Positions 8,523 through 16,901 of a stretch of 25,739 bases of DNA are shown piece after piece; the stretch's first letter is position 1; every line of letters begins with the position of its first letter. The notes under the pieces were generated by a model. The model did no database searches. It was not told the DNA's origin and was given only the letters and a program-made list of their open reading frames with translations. Both the position numbers and the translations under genes were made by a program. Source of the DNA: a virus; the IMG/VR virus record IMGVR_UViG_3300046028_003260, positions 1 to 25,739 of that record; one strand, 5' to 3'.

Positions 8523-10413
8523 AGAAATTGGCGCTCTCCGTGCCGTTCTTGCGTTGGAATCCGCCGCGTTCGACAAGGGCGTGGCATCGGCCCGGCGGCA
8601 GCTTGGCGCAATGGACGGCTCACTGCAGAAGACCGGCGGGCAGGTTGGCCAGTTTGGTTCTCGGATGCGCGACATTGACCGGGGGTCGCGGTCGGCCAGC
8701 GGCGGCCTGCAGAACCTCGGCTTTCAGGTCCAAGACTTTGCAGTCCAGGTTGGCGCCGGGACATCGGCATCGCAAGCTTTGGCGCAGCAGTTGCCGCAGT
8801 TGCTTTCGGGCTTCGGTATGCTTGGGATTATTCTCGGCACTGCTTCAGCGGTTCTGATTCCGCTTGGGGCGGCCATACTGGGCCTCGGGACTAAAGCGTC
8901 CACGCTGAAAGACGCATTGGATGCAGTAAACACCGCCATCCAAGGCACCAGCGACCTGGCTAAGATTGCGCAGGGCGATCTGGACGGGCTGCAGGAGCGA
9001 TATGGGGCCTTAACGCCCGAAGTTATGAGGCTCGCCGAGGCGCAGCGACAGGTCGGGCTGCGCGAACTGGCCGATTCCGCGAAGGTGCTGAACGAAAACC
9101 TGACGGCCCTTTACAGCGGGAGCGCATTTTTCAACGTTAGTCGCGCTGAAGATTTGAGCAACGGCTTGGGGCTTGGGACGAAGGCGGCGCGCGAACTTGC
9201 TGGCGCCCTTGAGGACTTGGGGCAGGCGGAATCACTGGACACCCAGCTTTCCATCGTTGCGCAGATGCGTGAGCGTTTTGTGGAAATGGTCGGCCCGGTA
9301 GGGGAAATGACCGCCGGGCAGCGTGACTTCTATTTTTCGCTGGTCGAGAGCGAAGGCAAGATGCGCGAACTGGAAACGCGCATCAATATGGTTGCTGCAT
9401 CCGCTGAACCGCTTGGCGGCCTGCTGGAAGTGGCGCAGCTTGCGACCAACGGCCTAGCGGCGTCTGCGTCGGCTTTGGCCGGGTATTTCTCCTCTGCGGA
9501 TGGCGCTGCGGCGGGGCTGGCTAACACTTTGGTTGCCGCCGCGAAGAATGCTTGGGCGCTGGCGCAGGCGCGCGTTGCTGCGGAGCAGGCGCAGGACCAG
9601 ACAAACCTTGCTGCGGCCTATGGCCTCAACGCCTTCACGCGAATGCGCGCCCCGGAAGTGCCTGTCGTGGCCGCTGTCAAAGGCGGTGGAGGCGGGGGCG
9701 GCGGGGCGCAGAAAGAAGCGAACGATCTGCAGAGCGAGGCAGCGCGCATCTTTGCCCAAACGCGCACAGAGGCGGAAAAATACGCAATCGAAGTGGAAAA
9801 GCTGAACGGGCTTCTGGCCGCTGGCGGCATCAGCCAAGACACGTTCAACCGGGCTGTCGATGACCTGAAGGACAAGGCCGGCGAAGCGGGCGATGCAGCA
9901 AACCAACTACAATCATCCTTCCAAGACGCATTCACCAGCTTCGTCACCGGCGCGTCAACGGCGCAGGAAGCCGTTTCCAGCCTGCTGTCCAGCCTAGCTT
10001 CAATGCTGGCGAACAAAGCCTTTGAAAGCCTTCTGGGTGGCGGCAAGGGCGGCGGCATCTTCGACACGATTTCAAGCTCCCTTGGCTTTGCAGACGGCGG
10101 CGCGTTCAGCAATGGCCGCGTCACCGCCTTCGCCCGTGGCGGCATCGTCAACAGCCCCACCGTGTTCCCGATGGCGAACGGCGCGGGCCTGATGGGCGAA
10201 GCCGGGCCTGAAGCAATCATGCCGCTCACCCGCGTGGGCGGGAAGCTGGGCGTGCGAACTTCGGGCGGCGGCGGCACGGTGGTGAACATCGACGCGCGCG
10301 GCGCCGTTGAAGGAACGGCCGCGCAGATTGACGCGCGCTTGCGCCAGGCGATGCCAGACATTCTGCGGCAGTCCGTATCTGCGAACCGGGCTGCGGGCGC
10401 GAGGGGCTACTGA
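8515..10413 (+). CDS. Tail tape measure protein
   Basis: Sets tail length and is ejected with the DNA. The 632-residue protein is the largest tail-shaft gene and follows the chaperone, as in lambda. The N-terminus is helical/coiled ('AAFDKGVASARRQLGAMDG'); 'GLQNLGFQVQDFAVQVGAG' leads into a hydrophobic segment 'GMLGIILGTASAVLIPLGAA' likely to insert in the host membrane. A Gly-rich linker is near residues 388-396, and the C-terminus has the recurring 'MGEAGPEAIMPLTR' motif of tape measure proteins. At about 1.5 angstrom per residue a tail near 95 nm would be expected. Start ATG 8515 has GGAGG at 8504-8508. Confidence 0.93.
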   Translation: MAEEIGALRAVLALESAAFDKGVASARRQLGAMDGSLQKTGGQVGQFGSRMRDIDRGSRSASGGLQNLGFQVQDFAVQVGAGTSASQALAQQLPQLLSGFGMLGIILGTASAVLIPLGAAILGLGTKASTLKDALDAVNTAIQGTSDLAKIAQGDLDGLQERYGALTPEVMRLAEAQRQVGLRELADSAKVLNENLTALYSGSAFFNVSRAEDLSNGLGLGTKAARELAGALEDLGQAESLDTQLSIVAQMRERFVEMVGPVGEMTAGQRDFYFSLVESEGKMRELETRINMVAASAEPLGGLLEVAQLATNGLAASASALAGYFSSADGAAAGLANTLVAAAKNAWALAQARVAAEQAQDQTNLAAAYGLNAFTRMRAPEVPVVAAVKGGGGGGGGAQKEANDLQSEAARIFAQTRTEAEKYAIEVEKLNGLLAAGGISQDTFNRAVDDLKDKAGEAGDAANQLQSSFQDAFTSFVTGASTAQEAVSSLLSSLASMLANKAFESLLGGGKGGGIFDTISSSLGFADGGAFSNGRVTAFARGGIVNSPTVFPMANGAGLMGEAGPEAIMPLTRVGGKLGVRTSGGGGTVVNIDARGAVEGTAAQIDARLRQAMPDILRQSVSANRAAGARGY

Positions 10414-10997
10414 TGAACGACGAACTACCCCTGACGCTGGTCACGAACATGACGCGCACCCTGCGCGCCGCCGTTGCCGTCACCACCAGCCCATTTACCG
10501 GCACGCAGCAAGTGCAGGACTGGGGCGGACGCTGGTGGGAGTACGAGATTGAATTCGCCGCCACGCAGACGCGCGACGGGCGCAAGCTGTCCGCCTTCTT
10601 TGCAGCCCTTGGCGGCGCGGCCGGCACGTTCGTTCTGCGCGACCCCTACATCGACAACCCCACCGGCCTCGGCACCCCCCTCGTCAAAGGCGGCGGACAG
10701 TCGGGGACGACATTGCTGACAGACGGCTGGACGGGAACGGGGCTTTACGCGGGCGACTGCTTTTCTATCGGCACGGGCGCCGACTTCCGCCTGTACCAGT
10801 TGACGGCAGACGCGCCCCCGACGGCTGGCAACGCAACGCTGAACTTCGTGCCGCCGCTGCGTTCGGTGCCGGCTGACAATGCGGCGCTCAACGTCACGCT
10901 GCCGGGCGTCCTGCTGCGCGCCACATCGCCCATCCCGGCGCAAATCGGGCTTGGCGACATCTACCGCTTCAGCATCACCGCGCGGGAAGCGATATGA
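10413..10997 (+). CDS. Distal tail (Dit-like) protein
   Basis: A 194-residue protein placed directly after the tape measure, where the distal tail protein that starts the baseplate is encoded. 'GGRWWEYEIEFAATQTRDGR' and 'FFAALGGAAGTFVLRDPYID' resemble phage proteins with this role; the second half is beta-rich. It is not obviously the DUF2460 protein of gene transfer agents. Function is assigned mainly from position and fold-like composition. Overlaps: one base with tape measure, ATGA with the next gene. Confidence 0.7.
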   Translation: MNDELPLTLVTNMTRTLRAAVAVTTSPFTGTQQVQDWGGRWWEYEIEFAATQTRDGRKLSAFFAALGGAAGTFVLRDPYIDNPTGLGTPLVKGGGQSGTTLLTDGWTGTGLYAGDCFSIGTGADFRLYQLTADAPPTAGNATLNFVPPLRSVPADNAALNVTLPGVLLRATSPIPAQIGLGDIYRFSITAREAI

Positions 10998-11554
10998 GCC
11001 GGAACGCGTCATCGGCGTTTGTCACCGCGCTTGCGGCAAAGGAAATCCGTCCGGCCATCTTCTTTGAGGGTGAGTTCGTCGGCGGCTTCCTGCGGCTTTG
11101 GTCTGGCACGGCGGATATTACATGGGACGGCAAATTCTGGACCGGCGCTGGCACGCTGCTTGGCATCGGGGCAGTTGAGGAAACCACCTCAATCGTCGCG
11201 TCTGGCCTAACAATCACGCTGTCGGGCGTCCCGCCTGACGTGGTGTCGGCCTGCATCAGCGCGGCACGCCAGGGCCTGCCGGGGCAAGTCTGGGTGGCGC
11301 TGATGACGGAAGGCGGCGCGGTTGTGGCCGACCCGGTGCTGGCCTTCGCGGGCCGCCTGGACGTGCCAACCATCGCCGACGGGCAGGACAGCGCAATTGC
11401 GACTATCACCTACGAAAGCCGCCTCATCGACCTGACCCGCCCGCGCGAGTGGCGCTACACCGACGAAAGCCAGAAAGCGCTTTATCCCGGCGACCGTGGC
11501 TTTGAGTACGTCACTGCCCTGCAGGAGCAGGAAATCACTTGGGGCAATGCGTAG
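10994..11554 (+). CDS. Baseplate hub-like tail protein (DUF2163-like)
   Basis: A 186-residue protein between Dit-like and peptidase genes. In gene transfer agents and related phages this slot is occupied by a hub component with a DUF2163-type N-terminal domain. Visible features are 'LRLWSGTADITWDGKFWTGAGTLLGIG', a beta-rich 'SGLTITLSGVPPDV', and a C-terminal 'RYTDESQKALYPGDRGFEYV' seen in many siphovirus tail proteins that precede a cell-wall peptidase. It overlaps both neighbours. The general role in the tail tip is fairly safe; the exact family is less so. Confidence 0.7.
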   Translation: MSRNASSAFVTALAAKEIRPAIFFEGEFVGGFLRLWSGTADITWDGKFWTGAGTLLGIGAVEETTSIVASGLTITLSGVPPDVVSACISAARQGLPGQVWVALMTEGGAVVADPVLAFAGRLDVPTIADGQDSAIATITYESRLIDLTRPREWRYTDESQKALYPGDRGFEYVTALQEQEITWGNA

Positions 11555-11939
11555 GCACGGCTGGGAGGCAGTGCTGCACGCGGCCATCGCCGACACGGCG
11601 CCCTTCGCTTGGGGTTCGCGCGACTGCGCCACATGGGCGTTCGACGTGCGGCGCCAGCTCACCGGCATCGACGCGGCTGCGGAATGGCGCGGACGCTACA
11701 GCACGGCACGGGGCGCGGCGCGAATGCTGCGGCGTCTCGGCGTGTCGTCCGTCGAAGGACTGGCCTGCCGCGTCATGGGGCCGCCGATACCGCCTAAAAC
11801 AGCGCAGCGCGGCGACCTGGTACTTGCCGGGGACGATGACGCGCTCGGTGTCTGCATAGGCCCTCACGGGCTGTTTCTCGCGCCGCTGGGGGCCACCCTG
11901 CGGCCATTGTCATCCTGCCGCGCCGCCTGGAGGGTTTGA
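11547..11939 (+). CDS. Tail-associated cell-wall peptidase (DUF6950/NlpC-P60-like)
   Basis: A 130-residue protein likely to open the host peptidoglycan during DNA entry or to act in tail tip assembly, as lambda gpK and GTA gp14 do. Cys in 'FAWGSRDCATWAFDV' is the candidate nucleophile, and the His in 'CIGPHGLFLAPLG' a candidate base; 'TGIDAAAEWRGRYSTARGA' is typical of DUF6950 proteins. I chose the ATG at 11547, which overlaps the hub gene by eight bases; AGGAG at 11523-11527 is distant, so translation is probably coupled. The end abuts the J gene ATG at 11940. Confidence 0.75.
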   Translation: MRRHGWEAVLHAAIADTAPFAWGSRDCATWAFDVRRQLTGIDAAAEWRGRYSTARGAARMLRRLGVSSVEGLACRVMGPPIPPKTAQRGDLVLAGDDDALGVCIGPHGLFLAPLGATLRPLSSCRAAWRV

Positions 11940-14522
11940 ATGCCGTTTCTTGCTCCCCTCTTTACGGCAATCTCAACCTTTGCCGCGTCCAGCGTCTTGG
12001 CGGGGTTCGTCGTCAACCTCGGCGCATCGCTTTTGCTGTCCACGGCAGCGGCGGCGCTGACGCAGAAGAACGTCGAATCCGCGACAATGAAGGGCCGCAC
12101 GGTTACGTCGCGCCAGCCCGTAGCGCCGCACAAGATTATCTACGGCGAAGCGGTTGTCGGCGGCACGATTGTCTATCTGAACACGCGCGACGCCGGGGGA
12201 ATTACGGACCAAGCGCTCGACATGGTCATCGCCCTCGCAGCGCACCCGGTCGAAATGATTGGCTCGGTCTACCTGAACGGCGAACTGGCAATCGACTTCG
12301 ACGGCAACGTGGTGGGGCGCTACGTCGGCTGGCTGTCCTATGAAAAGCACACTGGCACCGGAACTGGCGGCGCTTTTGCCTCGCTGCGGGCTGCGTCCCC
12401 CGAACTCTGGACAACCGCGCACAAGCTGCAGAACCGGGCGGCGATATTCCTCAACTTCGGCTTCAATCCCGACATCTATCCCAATGGAATCCCAAACGTA
12501 TCCGTCTACGTCAAAGGCAAGAAAGACATCCTCGACCCGCGCACGGGTTCGCGCAGCTATAAGACCAACCCGGCGCTGTGCCTTGCGGACTACATGGCCG
12601 ACCCAATCTACGGCCTAGGCGCGGAAATCGGGGCTGCTGACGGGATAAACGAAGCGGATTTGATTGAGGCGGCGAACGTCTGCGACGAAACGGTTGCCAA
12701 GGTGGGCGGCGGCACGGAGCGGCGCTATACCTGCAACGGCCTCATCGACACCAGCGTTGCGCCGCAAGAAGTCATTGAAGGGCTGCTGACTTCAATGGCC
12801 GGAACCTGCGGCTGGCAGGCGGGGCAATGGCACATCTATGCCGGAGCCTACCGGACGCCCACGCTTGCCCTGACGGCAGACGACTGCACCGAGGCGGGCC
12901 TGTCCGTTGCCACGCGAATCAGCCGGGCGCAGAACTTTAACGCTGTGCGCGGAACATTCGTGTCGCCAGATAACGACTGGGTAGCAGACGATTTTCCGGC
13001 GTATCAGTCGGCGACTTACATCACGGAAGACGGCGGTGACGTTGTCTGGCGCGACATTACGCTGCCATTCACGATTTCGGCATCTATGGCTCAGCGGCTG
13101 GCAAAGATTGAACTTGAGCGCAACCGCCGGCAAATGACGGTGCAGGTTGACGGCAAGCTGCGCGCGTGGCTGGCGACGGTCGGCGACACCGTGACGCTGG
13201 ACTATGCGCGCTGGGGCTTCTCAGCAAAGCCGTTCGACGTCGCGGCCGTGAACCTGCAACTCAGCAGCGGCGAGGCCGGTGCCGTGATTGCGCCGCAATT
13301 GACGCTGCGCGAAACCTCGCCGCTCGTCTATGACTGGGCCTCAAGCGAATTCCAGATATACGCCGCAGCCCCGCGCACGACGCTGCCCAACGCCTTCAAA
13401 GTCACCCCGCCGGGTTCCCCCACCGCCGCCGAAAGCCTTTATCTGACGCGCGACGGGGCAGGGGTGAAGACGCAGGTCGCCCTGACTTGGCCGCGCTCGA
13501 CGTCGCCTTACGTTGACCAGTATATCATCGACGCCCGCGTAAACGGCGGCGCTTGGGTTCGCCAGGGCAGGACGGAAAACCTGTCGTTCACGCTGTTGGA
13601 CTGGACGCCGGGGCAATGGGAATTCCGCGTCAAGGCCATATCTCGGCTTGGCGTGTCGTCGGCCTTCGCGTCATGCGCGCTTGAGGTGTCTGGCCTGGGC
13701 GCGCTGCCTGCCGCAATTACCGGCCTCACGCTGCAGACGGCGGGCGGGCTGGCCGTCCTGAAGTGGACGCTGCACCCCGACTTGGACGTCAGATACGGCG
13801 GCACAATCGTCATCCGGCATTCGGCGGCATCCTCTCCAAGCTTCGCCAATGCCGTCAGCATGGACGAAGTGCCAGGCTCAACGGCGATTGCCGTCGTTCC
13901 CCTGAAGCCTGGCGCATATGTTCTGCGCGCCCGCGACAGCGGCGACAACTACGGGCCAAGCGTCGTCATCTCCACCAGCGGCGCGACGGCAATTGGCTAC
14001 ACCGGCATTGCCACGCTGCAGGAAGACGCAACCTTTACCGGCGCGAAGTCGGGCGTCACCCTTGTCGGCTCAACGCTGAAGCTGGACAGCGGCAGCCAGA
14101 TTGATAGCTGGGCCGACGTGGACGCGGTCCCCGACATCGATTTCGAGGGCGGGATACTCCCGACAGGCACTTACACCTTCGCCACTGGCATCAACGCGGG
14201 GCTTGTGAAGCGGATGCGGCTGCGCTCGGTCATCGACATGGTCTCGGACAATGTCTTCGACCAGATTGATACCCGCACCGGCAACATCGACACCTGGCTT
14301 TCGTTCGACGGCGTGGACGGCGGCGAAGTGGACGTCGAGGTGGAATTCCGCACGACGCAGACAAGCCCCGCCGGGTCGCCAGTCTGGTCGGACTGGGGCC
14401 GCGTCGAGAATACCGAAACCTCGGCCTGGGGCGTGCAGGCCCGCGCGATACTCACATCAAACGACGCCAGCTTCACGCCTGTCGTCTCACAACTGCGGCT
14501 TGTCGCCGATGAGGTTATATAA
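11940..14522 (+). CDS. Tail tip / host specificity protein J-like
   Basis: An 860-residue tail tip protein expected to cap the tail and contact the cell surface. A hydrophobic N-terminus (residues 1-42) is followed by 'VAPHKIIYGEAVVGGTIVYL', then 'RSYKTNPALCLADYMADPIYGLG' and 'LIEAANVCDE', all hallmarks of lambda gpJ-type proteins. The middle carries fibronectin-III-like beta regions around residues 490-600 ('WPRSTSPYVDQYIIDARVNGG', split here by description only), and the C-terminal half is beta-rich. It begins directly after the peptidase stop and ends with TAATG overlap into the fibre gene. Confidence 0.9.
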   Translation: MPFLAPLFTAISTFAASSVLAGFVVNLGASLLLSTAAAALTQKNVESATMKGRTVTSRQPVAPHKIIYGEAVVGGTIVYLNTRDAGGITDQALDMVIALAAHPVEMIGSVYLNGELAIDFDGNVVGRYVGWLSYEKHTGTGTGGAFASLRAASPELWTTAHKLQNRAAIFLNFGFNPDIYPNGIPNVSVYVKGKKDILDPRTGSRSYKTNPALCLADYMADPIYGLGAEIGAADGINEADLIEAANVCDETVAKVGGGTERRYTCNGLIDTSVAPQEVIEGLLTSMAGTCGWQAGQWHIYAGAYRTPTLALTADDCTEAGLSVATRISRAQNFNAVRGTFVSPDNDWVADDFPAYQSATYITEDGGDVVWRDITLPFTISASMAQRLAKIELERNRRQMTVQVDGKLRAWLATVGDTVTLDYARWGFSAKPFDVAAVNLQLSSGEAGAVIAPQLTLRETSPLVYDWASSEFQIYAAAPRTTLPNAFKVTPPGSPTAAESLYLTRDGAGVKTQVALTWPRSTSPYVDQYIIDARVNGGAWVRQGRTENLSFTLLDWTPGQWEFRVKAISRLGVSSAFASCALEVSGLGALPAAITGLTLQTAGGLAVLKWTLHPDLDVRYGGTIVIRHSAASSPSFANAVSMDEVPGSTAIAVVPLKPGAYVLRARDSGDNYGPSVVISTSGATAIGYTGIATLQEDATFTGAKSGVTLVGSTLKLDSGSQIDSWADVDAVPDIDFEGGILPTGTYTFATGINAGLVKRMRLRSVIDMVSDNVFDQIDTRTGNIDTWLSFDGVDGGEVDVEVEFRTTQTSPAGSPVWSDWGRVENTETSAWGVQARAILTSNDASFTPVVSQLRLVADEVI

Positions 14523-15115
14523 TGGCTCAGCTTACAAACTGGACGATTCCCAACAGCGGCGGCTCGGCCTTCCGCACAGCCGTCAATGCCGCGCTTGCGG
14601 CGCTGCAGTCCAACAGCAGCGGCGCGTCAGCCCCTTCCCCGACAGTTGCGGGCATGACGTGGTTTGACACCACGACGCTCACCCTGAAGCGGCGCAACAA
14701 CGCGAATACGGCATGGGTTGACGTCTCGTTCGACACTGTCGCCGCAAACACGCTGCGCGGGAACCCGACGGGGTCGGCGGCGGCGGAAACTGCCGTTACA
14801 GTGGCGCAACTGCAAACGATGCTGGGTTTCGCAAAGTCGCTTGGCGCGCCAACCTGGCAACAATTCCCGGGCGGCCTCATTCTGCAAAGCGGGTTCACTG
14901 CTACTATCGCAGGCAGCGGGAACGTGTTTGTGACTCTCCCGCTGACATTTCCGAACGCCATAATTGCAGCTTTTGCAACGCCACGCCCGACTGCGAACAA
15001 CTCGTCAGTGTTTAGTGTCGGAACGCGAAGCGAAGGAACTAGTGGCTTCAACGTCACGAACAACAGCAACACATCTGGCGCAGTCGCGGCATCTTGGCTG
15101 GCCTTGGGGTACTGA
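14522..15115 (+). CDS. Tail fibre with gp53-like C-terminal domain
   Basis: A 197-residue fibre. The N-terminal part ('LTNWTIPNSGGSAFRTAVN', 'AGMTWFDTTTLTLKRRN') looks like a virion-attachment segment common in alphaproteobacterial phages. The last 90 residues have the pattern of the gp53-like tail fibre C-terminal domain: 'WQQFPGGLILQSGF', 'VFVTLPLTFPNAI' and a terminal 'VAASWLALGY'. This domain is usually the receptor-binding tip. From about 14860 the DNA looks less GC-rich than the 5' part, suggesting domain exchange. The next gene is its probable assembly chaperone. Confidence 0.82.
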   Translation: MAQLTNWTIPNSGGSAFRTAVNAALAALQSNSSGASAPSPTVAGMTWFDTTTLTLKRRNNANTAWVDVSFDTVAANTLRGNPTGSAAAETAVTVAQLQTMLGFAKSLGAPTWQQFPGGLILQSGFTATIAGSGNVFVTLPLTFPNAIIAAFATPRPTANNSSVFSVGTRSEGTSGFNVTNNSNTSGAVAASWLALGY

Positions 15116-15117
15116 GC

Positions 15118-15570
15118 ATGAGCATTTCATACAGCCCCGACCGTCGCGGCTTCTTCGCGTCTGATGTCGTCTATGCAAACCCGCCGACCGACCTGATTGA
15201 GATTGACGCGGAATATCACGCGGAACTCATGGCCGCGCAGGAACAAGGCGCAACCATCACGCCCGACAGCGAAGGCGTCCCGCAGGCGGTGTTTCCTGTC
15301 GCCCTGACGGAAGCAGAAGTCCTCGCCGCTTGGCGGGCGACGGCGGAAGTCTCGCGCTTTCAGGCCATCGCCGCGCTCTATACGGCGGGCAAGCTGGACG
15401 ACGCAGAAGCGGCAGTCACAGCGGCTGGCGGGCTGACGGTTATCGCCTGGCAGAACGCCCAGGTGTTCCGCCGCACCTCGCCTATGATGAACGCGCTGGC
15501 CCCGGCGCTGGGGCTGGACGATGAGGCGCTGGACGAACTGTTCCTCGCTGCGGCGCTTATCGAAGCCTGA
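15118..15570 (+). CDS. Tail fibre assembly protein-like
   Basis: A 150-residue protein starting at ATG 15118 (the upstream in-frame codons overlap the fibre gene). The opening 'ISYSPDRRGFFASDVVYAN' followed by 'DLIEIDAEYHAELMAAQEQG' matches the N-terminal pattern of tail fibre assembly chaperones, which help fold or attach the fibre encoded just before. The C-terminus 'VFRRTSPMMNALAPALGLDD' and 'ALDELFLAAALIEA' is helical. It is followed immediately by a terminator. Confidence 0.75.
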   Translation: MSISYSPDRRGFFASDVVYANPPTDLIEIDAEYHAELMAAQEQGATITPDSEGVPQAVFPVALTEAEVLAAWRATAEVSRFQAIAALYTAGKLDDAEAAVTAAGGLTVIAWQNAQVFRRTSPMMNALAPALGLDDEALDELFLAAALIEA

Positions 15571-15588
15571 CGCCACCCACATAACCAC

Positions 15589-15619
15589 GCACAGCCCGCC
15601 TCGCGCGGGTTTTTTCATG
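15589..15619 (+). terminator. Intrinsic terminator after the fibre genes
   Basis: CCCGC-CTCGC-GCGGG hairpin (15595-15609) followed by six T. It separates the tail-tip/fibre block from the lysis cassette. A 29/31-identical inverted copy of this 31-base segment lies at 25621-25651. Confidence 0.8.
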
Positions 15620-15640
15620 CCCAAATGAATGGAGCGCGAC

Positions 15641-15952
15641 ATGCCGGAATCCCCGAAATGGCACCAGACTTTGCCGGCATGGCTGGCCGTCTGCATTACT
15701 GTCGTCGTGCAGACTGTTGCCGTGTCTTTCTTCCTCGCCAATGTCCGCGCCGACGTGGACCGGGCGAACGGGGCGATTGAGCAGCAGGACACCCGGCTGA
15801 AGGAAGTCGAAGGCCAGACGCAGCGGATGGCCGTCGGGGCCGCAACTGTCGGGGCGCAACTGCAGTCGGTGCAGGACGCTATCGCGGAACTCAAAGAAGA
15901 AACCAAGCAGACGAACCAGCTTCTGCGCGACCTTATCGGGGCCAAGCCATGA
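15641..15952 (+). CDS. Membrane protein with coiled coil, putative lysis gene
   Basis: A 103-residue protein with one N-terminal membrane segment (about residues 11-33, 'LPAWLAVCITVVVQTVAVSF') and a long amphipathic/coiled-coil region (about 36-98). The ATG at 15641 has GGAG at 15631-15634; the in-frame ATG at 15629 overlaps that site and is rejected. Immediately upstream of the endolysin with ATGA overlap (15949-15952), it is probably part of the lysis module, either a one-TM holin-type or an i-spanin-like protein. Neither is proven by sequence. Confidence 0.75.
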   Translation: MPESPKWHQTLPAWLAVCITVVVQTVAVSFFLANVRADVDRANGAIEQQDTRLKEVEGQTQRMAVGAATVGAQLQSVQDAIAELKEETKQTNQLLRDLIGAKP

Positions 15953-16350
15953 GGGCCTGGTCCGCGCGCAGCCTTCGCAGCTTGTGGGGCATTCACCCGG
16001 ATTTGCGCCGGGCGCTCGACAGGGCGCTGAAGGATAGCCCCATCGATTTCGTTGTCATCGAAGGGCTGCGCACCAAGGAACGGCAGAAGCAGCTTGTCGC
16101 TGCCGGGGCGTCGAAGACGATGAACTCCCGCCACCTGACGGGCCACGCCGTGGACCTCTGCCCGCTCTTGGACTTGGACAAGGACGGCAAGATTGAGACG
16201 GCTGAAATGTTCAACGTCCCGCTCATGCGCCGGCTGAACACGCACATCGCGGCAGCCTTCGCAGCCGAAAACGTCCCGTTTGAATGGGGTGGCGATTGGG
16301 GCTGGGACTTCCCGCATTACGAACTTCACCGCAGCAAATATCCCGCCTGA
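15949..16350 (+). CDS. Endolysin, M15-type L-alanyl-D-glutamate/D-Ala-D-Ala peptidase
   Basis: A 133-residue zinc peptidase that should cleave peptidoglycan cross-bridges at lysis. The M15 motif 'SRHLTGHAVDL' gives zinc ligands His66 and Asp69, and 'FPHYEL' gives His123; 'EGLRTKERQ' (38-46) is also typical. Unusually, residues 75-86 (DLDKDGKIETAE) fit the 12-residue EF-hand calcium loop: Asp at positions 1, 3, 5, Gly at 6, Ile at 8, Glu at 12. The T5 endolysin of the same family is a known calcium-dependent enzyme, so calcium activation after lysis onset is plausible. No signal peptide is present, so a holin is needed. Confidence 0.92.
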   Translation: MRAWSARSLRSLWGIHPDLRRALDRALKDSPIDFVVIEGLRTKERQKQLVAAGASKTMNSRHLTGHAVDLCPLLDLDKDGKIETAEMFNVPLMRRLNTHIAAAFAAENVPFEWGGDWGWDFPHYELHRSKYPA

Positions 16351-16361
16351 AAGGATACGAC

Positions 16362-16565
16362 ATGCAGCCCTTCCTCCCGCAATTGGCGCGCGTTCTCGCC
16401 CGCTATCTGTCGTCGGCCCTGATGACCGTCGGGTTCATCGCCCCCGAACTCGGCGCGCAGCTTTCGCGTGACCCGGAGGTTATCGGCCTCATCGGCCTGG
16501 CGCTTGGCGCTGGCACTGAAACCGCGTGGGCGCTGGCCGTCCGCAAGGGGTGGGCGGCCAAGTAG
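16362..16565 (+). CDS. Small two-segment membrane protein, holin candidate
   Basis: A 67-residue protein with two hydrophobic stretches (about 16-33, 'YLSSALMTVGFIAPELG', and 41-60, 'EVIGLIGLALGAGTETAWAL') and a basic C-terminus (RKGWAAK). The ATG at 16362 has AAAGGA at 16350-16355. Size, topology and position right after the endolysin make it the best holin candidate; sequence alone cannot prove pore formation. Confidence 0.75.
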   Translation: MQPFLPQLARVLARYLSSALMTVGFIAPELGAQLSRDPEVIGLIGLALGAGTETAWALAVRKGWAAK

Positions 16566-16616
16566 CCCCGCCACGACTGAACAACTTCCTGCATCCTCAA
16601 TGAATGGAGCGACCCC

Positions 16617-16901
16617 ATGGCCCAGAACACGACAGTTGATATCCCCGCCGCAACTTGGACGCAAATCACGGATGGCAACGTGACCACCATCACGTTCCAG
16701 AACATTTCGGGCAACTTCGTCCGCGTCAAAGGCACCGTTGGCGCAACCGCACCGACGCACCTTGCCGGCGCACTGCGTTACAACCCGGGCCAGGGCGAGC
16801 GCAACGTCGCGTTGGCGGACCTGTTTCCCGGCGTTTCCGGCGTCAATCGCGTTTATGTGTTCGCCGACGGTGGCGCGCAGGTGGTGGTGTCGAATGCTTG
16901 A
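16617..16901 (+). CDS. Small beta-rich virion-type protein
   Basis: A 94-residue protein of unknown function, beta-rich and low in charge ('AATWTQITDGNVTTITFQN', ending 'VYVFADGGAQVVVSNA'). The ribosome leader AATGAATGGAGCG (16599-16611) is identical to that of the lysis gene at 15624-15636. It overlaps the next gene by eight bases. Composition and location between lysis and adhesin-like genes suggest a fibre tip or decoration protein; this is inference. Confidence 0.65.
   Translation: MAQNTTVDIPAATWTQITDGNVTTITFQNISGNFVRVKGTVGATAPTHLAGALRYNPGQGERNVALADLFPGVSGVNRVYVFADGGAQVVVSNA

Noticed and set aside
15127-16329. 400-residue minus-strand frame
   Set aside because: Antisense to the assembly protein and lysis genes, and it reads through a strong terminator.
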